Shown here piece by piece: positions 6,855-14,946 of a stretch of DNA of 42,235 nucleotides (positions are counted from its first letter, which is position 1; every line of letters begins with the position of its first letter). The stretch spans positions 2,998 to 45,232 of the forward strand of contig OMOD01000155.1 of assembly GCA_900290255.1 (NCBI GenBank). Direction: 5' to 3'. Below the pieces are notes generated by a model. The model was not told the origin of the DNA and searched no databases. It saw only the letters and a list, made by a program, of their open reading frames with translations. The translations under genes were made by a program, and so were the position numbers. Source of the DNA: Candidatus Sulfotelmatobacter kueseliae (lineage in GTDB: Bacteria; Acidobacteriota; Terriglobia; Terriglobales; Acidobacteriaceae).

Positions 6855-7871
6855 ATGGCGGTTGGAGTTCGCACCCAGGATCTTCGCAAGATCTACAATT
6901 CCGCCCCTCCGCTGGGCGCTGCCGGCGGATTCATTGCGCGCGCCGATGCGAAGGGCACGAAGCAGTCCAAAACCCAGATTCCAGCCCTCAACGGACTTTC
7001 GCTCGAGATTCATCCGGGAGAGATTTTCGGGCTTCTGGGTCCGAACGGCGCAGGCAAATCCACCACGGTCGGAGTCCTGACCACGCGGGTGCGGCCAACT
7101 TCCGGCCAAGCCTGGGTTGGCGATCACGACGTGTGGAAGGAACCGGCCCAGGTTAAGCGCCTGATCGGGGTTGTGCCCCAGCGTCCCAACCTGGATTTTT
7201 CTTTGACGGCCCGCGAGATTCTCATTTTTCACGCCGCCTATTTTGGAATGGGATCGAAGCAAAGAAACGAAGGCGCTGACGCTTTGCTGGAGAAGTTCAA
7301 GCTCACCGATCGCGCCCACCAGATGGTGCGCGGCTTTTCCGGCGGCATGATGCAGCGCCTTTCCATTGCCCGCGCCATGATGCACGATCCGCAAGTTCTG
7401 TTTCTCGACGAACCGAGTGCCGGGCTCGATCCGCAAACGCGAATTCTTTTGTGGGAGATTATTCGCGAGTACCACCAGGCGGGAAAGACCGTCCTGCTGA
7501 CCACGCATAACATGGAAGAGGCCGACGCCTTGTGCCAGCGCCTGGCCATAGTGGACCACGGAACTGTGATTGCCCTGGGCACTCCGAAAGCGCTGAAGTC
7601 ATCCATTCCCGGAGGGTACCTGCTGCGTCTCCGTTTCGGGAAGCAAACTGCCGATCTGCTCGAGCGCTTGCAGGTGCTGGCGGGAGTCCGCGAGGTGCGC
7701 GCCGCGGACGGCACAGGTGCCGACGTATATGCCGACCGCGGCGGTTCCCTGGTCCCGGAAATCGCCACCGTGGCGGCACAATCAGGGGCAGAATTGTCAG
7801 ACGTTCACATTTCCGAGCCCAGTCTGGAAAACCTTTTTCTCCATCACACGGGAAGGAGCCTGCGCGATTGA
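6855..7871 (+). CDS. ABC exporter ATP-binding protein (DrrA/NodI-type)
   Basis: The protein has 338 residues and powers an ABC-2 exporter. Walker A is GPNGAGKST, the signature is SGGMMQRLSIA, Walker B is VLFLDEPSAGLDP and the H-loop is TTHNMEEAD. A C-terminal domain of about 80 residues (LLRLRFGKQTADLLERLQ onward) is typical of DrrA-like ATPases. An insertion of about 25 residues rich in A, K and Q lies between the first strand (YNSAPPLGAAGG) and the Walker A region. The ATG at 6855 is chosen over an upstream in-frame extension because MAVGVRTQDLRKIY begins the domain. The stop overlaps the permease start by four bases, so the two subunits are co-translated. Substrate unknown: drug, lipid or polysaccharide. 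Confidence 0.92.
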   Translation: MAVGVRTQDLRKIYNSAPPLGAAGGFIARADAKGTKQSKTQIPALNGLSLEIHPGEIFGLLGPNGAGKSTTVGVLTTRVRPTSGQAWVGDHDVWKEPAQVKRLIGVVPQRPNLDFSLTAREILIFHAAYFGMGSKQRNEGADALLEKFKLTDRAHQMVRGFSGGMMQRLSIARAMMHDPQVLFLDEPSAGLDPQTRILLWEIIREYHQAGKTVLLTTHNMEEADALCQRLAIVDHGTVIALGTPKALKSSIPGGYLLRLRFGKQTADLLERLQVLAGVREVRAADGTGADVYADRGGSLVPEIATVAAQSGAELSDVHISEPSLENLFLHHTGRSLRD

Positions 7872-8638
7872 ACTGGAAAACTTTCGGTGCCATGCTGGCG
7901 CGCGACGCTCAGGTGGCGCGGCGTAACGCGATCCAACTCTTTCTGCAGACCTTCCTGCAGCCGTTGCTCTTTGTCTTCATTTTCGGCAGGGTTATGGTGG
8001 GCAGCGGTTATATGCCTGCGGCATACAAAAGCCTTCTGCTGCCTGGCATTATTGCGATCAGCATGACCTTCACTGGAGTCTGGGCGGTAGCCATGCCGCT
8101 CATCGCCGAGTTTCAGTGGACGCGCGAAATCGAAGACCGCCTGCTTGCCCCCATCAGCGTGGGCTGGATCGCCGTTGAGAAAGTCATCGCTGGAATGCTG
8201 CAGGCGCTGGTGGCCGGACTGGCCGTGATCCCGCTGGCGTGGCTCGTGCTCCGGCCCGGGGTTGAAATCAGCATTGGAACGCCCTGGACCTTTGCCGTGA
8301 TCATCGCTCTGGTCGCGGGTTTTTCCGCATGCGGGGGCCTGGCCCTGGGGTGCAGCATCGACCAGCAGCATATTGGGTTGATGTTCAGCATGGTGATGAC
8401 CCCCATGATTTTCTTCGGTTGTACTTACTATCCATGGAGCGCTCTGAAGAATTTCCCGGTCCTGCAGAAAGCGGTGCTCATCAACCCGCTGGTCTATGCC
8501 AGCGAAGGTCTGCGCGCCACTCTGGTTCCGCAGTTTCAGCATTTATCCATCACAGCAGTTCTGGTGGCGCTGTTTTGTTTTGACGTCTTGCTGCTGGTCG
8601 TTGGACTGCGGCAGTTCGAGAAGAAGGCTGTGACTTAG
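7868..8638 (+). CDS. ABC-2 type permease subunit
   Basis: The protein has 256 residues with six hydrophobic segments, the layout of an ABC2_membrane permease, and it ends VVGLRQFEKKAVT. It pairs with the ATPase just upstream. The start is read as TTG at 7868, overlapping the ATPase stop (TTGA). AAGGAG lies nine bases before it, and the N-terminus MNWKTFGAMLARDAQVARRN matches the short cytoplasmic lead of this family. An open frame continues far upstream to 7532, but only as a shadow of the ATPase gene. An ATG at 7891 is the alternative start. Probable role: membrane pore of the exporter. Confidence 0.9.
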   Translation: MNWKTFGAMLARDAQVARRNAIQLFLQTFLQPLLFVFIFGRVMVGSGYMPAAYKSLLLPGIIAISMTFTGVWAVAMPLIAEFQWTREIEDRLLAPISVGWIAVEKVIAGMLQALVAGLAVIPLAWLVLRPGVEISIGTPWTFAVIIALVAGFSACGGLALGCSIDQQHIGLMFSMVMTPMIFFGCTYYPWSALKNFPVLQKAVLINPLVYASEGLRATLVPQFQHLSITAVLVALFCFDVLLLVVGLRQFEKKAVT

Positions 8639-8715
8639 TCTCTTGGGGCGGTGCCCAGTTGGGCAGGCCGATTATTTCATCAATAGATCGCCGCCGGCCT
8701 AGTAGGATTCTAGGC

Positions 8716-9609
8716 ATGACTCCCATAACCTTTTCCCGGCGGTCGTTCCTGGTGTTGTCAGCCATGTTGCCGTGGGCTTCGAGGGGACTGCGGTTCCCCG
8801 GTCTCGCGACGGCCGGTAGTGCACCCACTGTGGACGTTGCCTCCAACTCGATTCCGATCGGGCTGGAACTTTACTCGGTGCGCGATGAATTACAGAAAGA
8901 TCCATTCGCGACCGTGCGCGCGGTCGCGCAAATGGGATATCAGGTGGTCGAGTTCTACGCTCCGTATATGGAATGGAGCGAGGACCAGACCAAGCAAATG
9001 CGGAAGCTGATGGACGATCTGGGCATCCGCTGCTACTCGACGCACAACGACGAGGATTATTTCAGCGCGAAAAACATCGAGCGCACCCGCGACCACAACT
9101 TGATTCTGGGATCGAAGTACGTAGTGCAGGCGTGGAGCGATCCCAAGCCCACTCCCGATGGCTGGAAAACCCTCGCGAGCAATCTGAACGCCGCCGCTCA
9201 GAAACTGGAGCCCGCAGGCCTGAAGGTCGGATATCACAATCACGATGCCGAGTGGAAGCCCGTGGCAGGCCAGCGGCCGATGGACATTCTGGCCAGGAAC
9301 ACGCAGCCGGCTGTGATGCTGCAACTCGATGTGGGCACCTGTCTTGAAGCGGGTGCGGACCCGGTGGCATGGATTCGAGCCAACCCGGGGCGTATTCGCT
9401 CCATCCATCTAAAGGACTGGTCGCCCGATCCGAACATTGGCTACAAGACGCTGTTTGGAGAAGGGAAGGCCGACTGGAAGGGCATCTTTAGGGCCGCCGA
9501 GAGCGAAGGCGGAGTCGAGTATTACCTGATCGAGCAGGAGGGCAGCCGGTATTCCGAACTGGAGACGGCGCGCCGCTGCCTGGAGGCGTATCGAAAGACG
9601 CACGCCTAG
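8716..9609 (+). CDS. Tat-exported sugar phosphate isomerase/epimerase-like TIM barrel
   Basis: The protein has 297 residues. The N-terminus carries a twin-arginine signal (FSRRSFLVLSAMLPWA). The rest is an AP-endonuclease-2-type TIM barrel: GLELYSVRDELQKDP, QVVEFYAPYMEW, YHNHDAEWKP, MLQLDVGTCLEAGADP, IHLKDWSPD and YLIEQEGSRYSELE. His, Glu and Asp at these strand ends bind a divalent metal in xylose isomerase-like enzymes. Members are common in Acidobacteriota and planctomycetes as exported sugar isomerases or epimerases, and the substrate cannot be told here. An upstream start at 8659 would put 19 residues ahead of the Tat signal and is less likely. Confidence 0.9.
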   Translation: MTPITFSRRSFLVLSAMLPWASRGLRFPGLATAGSAPTVDVASNSIPIGLELYSVRDELQKDPFATVRAVAQMGYQVVEFYAPYMEWSEDQTKQMRKLMDDLGIRCYSTHNDEDYFSAKNIERTRDHNLILGSKYVVQAWSDPKPTPDGWKTLASNLNAAAQKLEPAGLKVGYHNHDAEWKPVAGQRPMDILARNTQPAVMLQLDVGTCLEAGADPVAWIRANPGRIRSIHLKDWSPDPNIGYKTLFGEGKADWKGIFRAAESEGGVEYYLIEQEGSRYSELETARRCLEAYRKTHA

Positions 9610-9644
9610 GCGGAGCCGGCGCGGAAAACGAGTAGCGCCGGCAT

Positions 9645-9713
9645 CCCTTCAACTCCGCTCAGGGCAGGGTTTGCCGGCTGTCCCGAGAGCTTGCCCTGAA
9701 CTCGCCGAAGGGG
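9645..9713. repeat. Imperfect palindrome (CCCTTCAACTCC...CGCCGAAGGG)
   Basis: cccttcaactccgctcaggg (9645-9664) is mirrored by ttgccctgaactcgccgaag (9691-9710). It is a member of the same family as 6538-6627 and the uvrC insert core. Confidence 0.55.
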
Positions 9714-9740
9714 GCATCTCGCCCTCGGCGCGGCGGGGCG

Positions 9741-9788
9741 CGGCGGGCGACGACGCCCGCCGGACAGCCGCCGAGACGGCGGCGCTAC
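9741..9788 (-). repeat. Dispersed GTAGCGCCGCCGTCT...GGGCG-TCG-TCGCCCGC element
   Basis: Read on the minus strand, this starts gtagcgccgccgtct, continues with cggcggctgtc and ends in a cggcgggcg hairpin. The same order of words occurs at 39319-39364 on the plus strand, with small changes. Confidence 0.6.
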
Positions 9789-9818
9789 GGTTTGAGTTCG
9801 CGGTACTAAAATAAGCTT

Positions 9819-10484
9819 ATGCGTGTTTGGTTCCTGCTTGTGCTTCTTGGTGGTTGCTTGAGCGCGTGGGCGCAGAGCACGTCGAAGCCTGACGGTTCGG
9901 CGCCGGCGAATTCGTCCACACCGAATCCGCCGACCCAGAACTCACCGACCCCGGATGCGTCCTCGTCTTCCGCTTCCCAATCGAGCAGCGCGCCGAATCC
10001 GGCTCCGCCGCGGTCGGACCACGTCGATGTAAGCGCGCTGGACAATGAACCCGGCGAAAGCTCCAGCAAAGATACGGAGATTGACTTGAGCCCGCCTGCG
10101 GACGATGCCAAGACGCATCCCAAGAGCGCGGAAGCGGTGACGGAAGCAGAAAGTCCCGCCGCCGGCGGCGAAGTGAGCGAATTTCATCCCTGGAACCCGC
10201 ACAAGGCGGCCAAGGACGTCGAGGTGGGCGATTTCTACTTCAAGAAGAAAAATTACGCCGGCGCTGAAAGCCGCTATCGCGAGGCGCTGCTGTACAAAGA
10301 CAACGACGCGATCGCGACCTTCCGGCTGGCGGTGTGCCTGGAGAAAATGGACCGGCCCGACGAGGCGCGCCAGGAATACGAAAGTTATTTGAAGATTCTT
10401 CCTTACGGTCCGCAGGCGGAAGACGCGAAGAAAGCGATTGCGCGGTTGACGAACCCAGCGGCTGAGGGCAAGCCGGCGAAATGA
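9819..10484 (+). CDS. Secreted TPR-repeat protein
   Basis: The protein has 221 residues. It has a signal peptide (MRVWFLLVLLGGCLSAWAQS), then about 95 residues of low-complexity S, P, N and D linker. The C-terminal TPR pair is VGDFYFKKKNYAGAESRYRE and IATFRLAVCLEKMDRPDEAR, with a third partial helix (YESYLKILPYG). This organisation, a disordered N-terminus and a short TPR tail, resembles YbgF/BamD-like periplasmic scaffold proteins. A partner cannot be assigned. It stands alone between two repeat-filled spacers. Confidence 0.8.
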   Translation: MRVWFLLVLLGGCLSAWAQSTSKPDGSAPANSSTPNPPTQNSPTPDASSSSASQSSSAPNPAPPRSDHVDVSALDNEPGESSSKDTEIDLSPPADDAKTHPKSAEAVTEAESPAAGGEVSEFHPWNPHKAAKDVEVGDFYFKKKNYAGAESRYREALLYKDNDAIATFRLAVCLEKMDRPDEARQEYESYLKILPYGPQAEDAKKAIARLTNPAAEGKPAK

Positions 10485-10500
10485 AGGGCTGGAATCCATC

Positions 10501-10562
10501 GGGGCTGAAGCCCCTGATTCCTGGATCATTGCCTACGCGGCCCTGAAGCGCCGCTCTTCCAC
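10501..10562 (+). repeat. Dispersed GGGGCTGAAGCCCC...CGCCGCTCTTCCAC element
   Basis: It starts with the palindrome ggggctgaagcccc and ends acgcggccctgaagcgccgctcttccac (split here for length: acgcggccctgaagcg, then ccgctcttccac). A second copy is at 30127-30186. Confidence 0.65.
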
Positions 10563-10647
10563 GGTTGCTCGGACTTTCTCGGGGCAGCCTCAGTTTGGGT
10601 CGGCCAGCCCTCTATAGTGGGCGGCCGGGCGCATAGCCGGGAATCCC

Positions 10648-11313
10648 TCAGCGCGGCTTGCTCATCCTTGTCCCTCGCCGGTTGCCCTTGCCATTGCCGA
10701 GCCGACTCTGCCTGCCTTCTCCGAGAATGAGATTGGGCGGCCATTGCGGTCCCGTGGGGGCAAAGTGCTTCGATCGTGCGCATTCAAGGACTGCGTCCAC
10801 AGCGTCGAGGCAGGCGTGCAGAGTCTGGGTGCGAAGCTCCCCCTGGAATTGGCCGCGAATAATGATCATGGCCGTACCGTAGGTCAGCGACCAGACGGCG
10901 AGGGTGAGACGCGTGTGCTGACGCGGAGTCCCGCCAAGGTGTGCAGCCAGCCGCTCGCGCATGAGATTGAACGAAGGCCAGGGTTCATGCAGGGAAGGCG
11001 GTTTGGCCACCCCATCCATCAGCATCTGGTAGGCGTGACGGTGCTCGAGGGCGAACTGCAGTTTGCACTGCACCGCCTCGCGGAGGGTGCGAGTGCGGCT
11101 GAGGGCGTCGAACATTTCGCGGCGGGTCTGGAGCCGCAGGGCGCGGAGAATATCGTCGCGGTCACGGTAGCGCTCATAGACCGTGGGGGTTGTGGTGCCG
11201 GCGGCTTTGGCGACAGCACGCATGGTGAGAGCTTTTTCGCCGCCGCGGGCCCAGAGCCGCGAAGCGGCCTCGAGGATGCGCTGTTCCAGCGCGGGATCAG
11301 GTTGACGGGGCAC
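10648..11313 (-). CDS. TetR-family transcriptional regulator
   Basis: The protein has 221 residues. The N-terminal 60 residues form the TetR helix-turn-helix domain (RILEAASRLWARGGEKALTM, then AVAKAAGTTTPTVYERYRDR). The remainder is a helical ligand domain with FALEHRHAYQMLMDG and WSLTYGTAMIIIRGQF, similar to the WHG-type TetR C-terminal domain. The start is GTG at 11313, with GGAGGAG just upstream. It is divergent from the small ORF at 11519, across an AT-rich spacer that holds a strong plus-strand promoter and a TCGTTAACGA palindrome. TetR proteins often repress such a neighbour or themselves. Confidence 0.9.
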   Translation of the reverse strand: MPRQPDPALEQRILEAASRLWARGGEKALTMRAVAKAAGTTTPTVYERYRDRDDILRALRLQTRREMFDALSRTRTLREAVQCKLQFALEHRHAYQMLMDGVAKPPSLHEPWPSFNLMRERLAAHLGGTPRQHTRLTLAVWSLTYGTAMIIIRGQFQGELRTQTLHACLDAVDAVLECARSKHFAPTGPQWPPNLILGEGRQSRLGNGKGNRRGTRMSKPR

Positions 11314-11356
11314 TTCTCCTCCAGAGAAACGAGCCTAATTGAATCGAATTAATCGC

Positions 11357-11386
11357 TTGCACTCCGTTTCGTTAACGATGTATACT
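11357..11386 (+). promoter_or_regulatory. Sigma70 promoter with palindromic operator candidate in the spacer
   Basis: TTGCAC (11357-11362), 18 bases, TATACT (11381-11386). The perfect palindrome TCGTTAACGA (11369-11378) lies in the spacer, a classic place for repressor binding. The divergent tetR gene makes it a natural candidate site. Confidence 0.6.
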
Positions 11387-11518
11387 TAATAAAATATCAG
11401 TACCAACGGACGACCTCGCAGGCTGGGTTCCGCCGGACACCGCGAACGTGGTAGCCCTCCCAAAAACGGATCCCGGAACCGGCCTGCGTGCATTACAAGA
11501 AACCGGGGTATTTTGCAA

Positions 11519-11776
11519 ATGATGTCAGGACCAAAGAAACAGATCGACCTTTCCCGCCTGACGGCGGATCTGGCCGCGGCCCGAGTGGAGTTACTGAGCG
11601 CGCAATGCGCTGCCGATCGGATTCGTCTCCAGTACTCAGTGCAGGACATCGTAAGTTTTGCCGACCGGCAGACGCTCGAGCAAGCCGTTGTTTCTGCCGA
11701 GGCTCTATGTCGTTTTTTCTCACACCTTGGGGCCCAGATCAAACGCGAAGAAGACAGCCGCCGGCGCAAGCAGTAG
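11519..11776 (+). CDS. Small helical hypothetical protein
   Basis: About 85 residues (start ATG 11519 or 11522). After MMSGPKKQIDLSRLTADLAA the protein is nearly all helix, with regular A, L, E and R spacing and a basic tail (EEDSRRRKQ). The promoter at 11357-11386 points at it with a leader of about 125 bases. No family is recognised and no good Shine-Dalgarno is visible. Overlapping frames on both strands are also open here, so the call rests on the promoter and on the amphipathic character of the protein. Confidence 0.45.
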   Translation: MMSGPKKQIDLSRLTADLAAARVELLSAQCAADRIRLQYSVQDIVSFADRQTLEQAVVSAEALCRFFSHLGAQIKREEDSRRRKQ

Positions 11777-11833
11777 GCACGGGCGGCGCCGTGGTTCTCT
11801 TGGATTCTCGATTCAGTGGCAACTGCAGCAGAC

Positions 11834-12556
11834 CTACTTTTCTACCCGTAGGAAAACTCCGGTGGAAGCGTCGACCGCAACCGTCAGCTTGGCGCCTTCG
11901 CGACTGGCGCCGTAGGTGACATGCCAGACCAACTGATTGGTGTTGTGGTTCCAGTCGCAAACGTAGAACACCGGGGTGTCCGGCTCCTTCTCTAAAATCT
12001 TGTCGCCGCCGTGCTGTTGCGCGGTGGCGAAGGCCTGATCGGAATCGATTTTGAGGAAGGCGATATCAAAAACCTGGGTGGAAGCATTGCTGGGGCTGTA
12101 GGTGTCTTCGATGCCGGGGTTGACGCCGCGTTCGGGCGCGCCATCGGCCGCGCTGCCCGACCAGGTGTAGGACTTCTGCGAGCGCATGGCAGCCGAGGCG
12201 AAGCTGCCCCGCCACACGGCCCACTTGCCATCATGGCCGTTGCCATCGGTGGTCACAGTGGATTCGAGGCGGTACGGCTTGGCGTCCTGGTTCCAGCCGC
12301 GAGCGGCGACGTACACCTTCTGGAACGCGGAACGCGCGCTGATAAGCTCGGCAGGTTTGGGAGCGGTTTCGGCGGGCTTGCTCGGCTCCGAAGTGCAGGC
12401 GCTCAGCAGCGCCAGCAGGATGAGCGTGGCACCAAAGCACACATGCGTGATCCCAAGCCGGAACGAACTGTGTTTCCAGCCGCGGGAGAAAGTCACTCCC
12501 AACATCTCCGCGCGAGGCGCAGTGGGCTCCGTGGGGGTGAGGCCAACCGTCTTCAT
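11834..12556 (-). CDS. Putative lipoprotein with PepSY-like C-terminus
   Basis: The protein has 240 residues from the ATG at 12556; an internal ATG at 12505 (MLGVTFSRGWKHSS) would shorten a long pre-signal region and is equally possible. A hydrophobic segment ending LLALLSAC is a lipobox. The mature part has WKVW-like and YTWSGSAADGAP strands. It ends with QLVWHVTYGASREGAKLTVA and DASTGVFLRVEK, a beta pattern that recalls PepSY domains. No function can be given. It is convergent with the small ORF at 11519 and divergent from the DUF1569 gene. Confidence 0.65.
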   Translation of the reverse strand: MKTVGLTPTEPTAPRAEMLGVTFSRGWKHSSFRLGITHVCFGATLILLALLSACTSEPSKPAETAPKPAELISARSAFQKVYVAARGWNQDAKPYRLESTVTTDGNGHDGKWAVWRGSFASAAMRSQKSYTWSGSAADGAPERGVNPGIEDTYSPSNASTQVFDIAFLKIDSDQAFATAQQHGGDKILEKEPDTPVFYVCDWNHNTNQLVWHVTYGASREGAKLTVAVDASTGVFLRVEK

Positions 12557-12641
12557 GGCGTCCTTCCTGTTATAGCGCTTGGATGAAATTTGTCGCCGCC
12601 GAACATTCTACCCGAAGCGGCGAAAAAGGTAAGTAACGCTG

Positions 12642-13151
12642 ATGGACCCCCGTCTCAAGCGACTTCAGGAGGAAGTGGCGTCGGCGATCGCGGCCGTGCC
12701 GCCGGAGCGCTGGCACTCGGGCCCGCCGGGAAAATGGTGCGCCGCCGAGATACTGGAGCACCTCTACCTGACCTACACCGGAACCATGAAAGGACTGGAG
12801 CGCATGACCGCGGCGGGCAAGCCACTGGCCATGAGTGCGACCTGGGCGCAACGCGGCAGGTTCCTGGTCGTACTGGGGTTGGGATGGATGCCCTCAGGAC
12901 GGGAGGCGCCGGCGATGGCGCTTCCGCGCGGCCTGCCCCCAGAGAAAGTGCTGGCGGAAATTGGGGTGAAGATTCGAGAGATGGACGAGTGCATCCGGCG
13001 GTGTGAAGAGAAGTTTGGGGCGAAGACGAAACTGCTGGACCATCCAATTCTGGGGCCGCTCACTGGCACACAATGGAGGAAGTTCCACCTGGTGCACGGG
13101 CGGCATCATGCGAAGCAGATTCGGCGGCGGGGCGAATTGGGAGAACGATGA
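12642..13151 (+). CDS. DinB-superfamily (DUF1569-like) protein
   Basis: The protein has 169 residues and forms a four-helix bundle. Potential metal ligands are H40 in AAEILEHLYLTY, and H152 with H155 or H156 in FHLVHGRHHAKQI, the three-His arrangement of DinB-like proteins. The helix KWCAAEILEHL matches the WSxxEILxHL signature. DinB relatives are mostly thiol S-transferases or of unknown role. A Shine-Dalgarno-like AAGGTA lies nine bases before the ATG. A strong hairpin at 13166-13190 follows the stop. Confidence 0.8.
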   Translation: MDPRLKRLQEEVASAIAAVPPERWHSGPPGKWCAAEILEHLYLTYTGTMKGLERMTAAGKPLAMSATWAQRGRFLVVLGLGWMPSGREAPAMALPRGLPPEKVLAEIGVKIREMDECIRRCEEKFGAKTKLLDHPILGPLTGTQWRKFHLVHGRHHAKQIRRRGELGER

Positions 13152-13165
13152 GCTGAAATGAAAGG

Positions 13166-13190
13166 AGCGCCGGAGCCAGGCTCCGGCGCT
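13166..13190. terminator. Strong hairpin between convergent genes
   Basis: A 12-base perfect stem (agcgccggagcc / ggctccggcgct) with essentially no loop. The minus-strand side runs into ctcctttcatttc, weakly T-rich. It probably serves both the DUF1569 gene and the convergent gene ending at 13212. Confidence 0.55.
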
Positions 13191-13211
13191 CGCGGATTCA
13201 GCTCAGGACGC

Positions 13212-13937
13212 TTACGGCTCAGCGACTGACGACGGGACGCCCGCTTTGCGCGCGTCCTCGATCATGTCGTCGAGCTTCTGCTTGGCGTCGTCGAGAGCTT
13301 TCTGCTTGTCGGCGATCTGCTGCTTGTACTGGGCATCCTGCTTGTCCCAGTCGGCGGAGTTGCGGAGGCGGTTGCCGACGTCGGCGTACATGGCGGCGGC
13401 GCGAATCTTGTATTCGCGCTGCAGCACGTCGAGTTCACGCGACAGGAGATCAATCTGCTCCTTCTGCGCGGCGATCTTTTCGCCCCATTGTTTCCACATT
13501 GCCTGCTTGGCAGCCGAGTCTTCCTCAGCGGTTTTGGCAGGGTTAGAGGATGAGGGCCCGATGGGCGTGGCCTCGTTCTGAGCTTTGGTTTCGCCGGTAG
13601 CCGAGCCGGTCGCAGCCGCTTCCTCCGTTTTGGCCTCAGTACCGGCAGCAGGAGTTTCGGTGGCGTTGCCCACGATAGAGAGCTTGTCTTCCCTGGGCAG
13701 GTTGTCGTTGTCGAACACCTTGGGCTTGTTTTCGGCGGCGGGACCCTTGCGTATCTGCCGGGCATAATCGCCGAGCGACGAACCGGCGGTCGAGCTCGCG
13801 GACGAAGTCTGCGAATTCGACGAAGTCTGGCTCGACGAGGCCTGGTTTTGCGAAGCTTGATTCTGCGCGCCGGCCGGCAGACCGAACAAGCCCACCAACA
13901 GCGCGATTCCGATGCCACTCGATGCAATGCGTTTCAT
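13212..13937 (-). CDS. Exported coiled-coil protein of unknown function
   Basis: About 241 residues from the ATG at 13937 (a GTG three codons earlier is possible). A signal peptide (MKRIASSGIGIALLVGLFGL, cleavage near PAGAQ) is followed by a Q/S/N-rich stretch (NQASQNQASSSQTSSNSQTS) and acidic low-complexity sequence. A long helix follows, from KQAMWKQWGEKIAAQKEQID to AKQKLDDMIEDARKAG, that should form a coiled coil. It lies 70 bases downstream of the PAS gene and may be the third gene of the prepilin peptidase operon. No family recognised. Confidence 0.75.
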   Translation of the reverse strand: MKRIASSGIGIALLVGLFGLPAGAQNQASQNQASSSQTSSNSQTSSASSTAGSSLGDYARQIRKGPAAENKPKVFDNDNLPREDKLSIVGNATETPAAGTEAKTEEAAATGSATGETKAQNEATPIGPSSSNPAKTAEEDSAAKQAMWKQWGEKIAAQKEQIDLLSRELDVLQREYKIRAAAMYADVGNRLRNSADWDKQDAQYKQQIADKQKALDDAKQKLDDMIEDARKAGVPSSVAEP

Positions 13938-14007
13938 AGCTCTCACCCTTTTGTCCTGCGTATCGTGTTTTCTCGTCTTTCCCTAGCTCTCAATCTTGAC
14001 GGCGCTT

Positions 14008-14946
14008 TCAACCGTTGGCGCCGGCATTCGCGGCCCGCCCGTTGGGGGCCCGTCTATCGGTCAAAAACCCTCCCAGAGTGCGATCCAGGCGCAGCGCTTC
14101 CTGGGCGATGTCGGCAGCCAGTTGCTGGGCCAGTTCCGGATCGCGAATGTTGGCCAGTTGCTGGGCATAGCCTGAAATCGTGGTCAGCGAGGTCCGCAGC
14201 TCAAGCGCCATCTCGGCCGAGATTTCCCCGTGCAACTGCTCCTCGCGGCGAATGCGTTCCAGTTCGCTCAAATCGTTGATCAGGCAGGCGACCCCGAGCA
14301 GGCCGTCGTCGGAACCGGGCACCGGAGACACGGTGACCTCCAGGAACCGCGTCTGGCCGGCGGGCGTTTCGTATTCCGCATGAACCTGGCGGCGTTTGCT
14401 GCCATGATGCAGCACCGCATCCACTTCGTCGGCCAGGCGCACGGGCGCGTCGGAAACTTCGAAAGTGTCGTCCGGATTTGCGTTGTCGGGAGGAGCATTA
14501 TCGGAATGACCGTTTCCCTTACGTACAGACGCGCCGCGGAAAATGTCTTCCGCGCTCATGCCCGTGGTGGAGGCGAATCCCAGAATCTCTTTCGCCGCCG
14601 GATTCGTCGTTTTCACCAGACCATTCGGTCCGAACACCAGCACGCCACAGGAAAGATTGGACAGGACCGCGTGGCTGAAAGTCTCGGTCAGGCGGGCGCG
14701 ATGCTGCTCGGCCTGCGACTGCACGTGCAGTTCGTGCTTCTGCTGCTTCAGTTGCTGGATCACCGTGTTGTAGACGTGCAGGGGCAAGGTCTCAAGCGAA
14801 GGCGCCGCGTCCGGAGAAAGGTCGGCTTCGTCGGAAATGCTCTTGCGCAGCAGGCGGATGAAGATCAGGCCCAGCAAAAAGGCGAAGCCGGCGCAGAACA
14901 GCACGATCAGCGCGCGCAGCAACACCGGGTTGGTCAGGATTTTCAC
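14008..14946 (-). CDS. Membrane PAS-domain protein with degenerate histidine kinase H-box and no ATPase domain
   Basis: About 312 residues. The start is read as GTG at 14946: it overlaps the prepilin peptidase stop (GTGA) and has AGGAGG five bases upstream. A TTG further upstream (14979) would bypass this site. An N-terminal membrane helix (LLRALIVLFCAGFAFLLGLI) is followed by a linker helix, then a PAS domain (LSNLSCGVLVFGPNGLVKTT onward to GLLGVACLINDLSELERI). A dimerisation helix pair follows. At the phosphorylated position the usual HELRTPL reads LELRTSL, so the His is Leu (about residue 247). The protein ends after the dimerisation helices with no HATPase domain. It resembles a sensor stripped of kinase activity, perhaps a dimeric signalling partner. 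Confidence 0.75.
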   Translation of the reverse strand: MKILTNPVLLRALIVLFCAGFAFLLGLIFIRLLRKSISDEADLSPDAAPSLETLPLHVYNTVIQQLKQQKHELHVQSQAEQHRARLTETFSHAVLSNLSCGVLVFGPNGLVKTTNPAAKEILGFASTTGMSAEDIFRGASVRKGNGHSDNAPPDNANPDDTFEVSDAPVRLADEVDAVLHHGSKRRQVHAEYETPAGQTRFLEVTVSPVPGSDDGLLGVACLINDLSELERIRREEQLHGEISAEMALELRTSLTTISGYAQQLANIRDPELAQQLAADIAQEALRLDRTLGGFLTDRRAPNGRAANAGANG

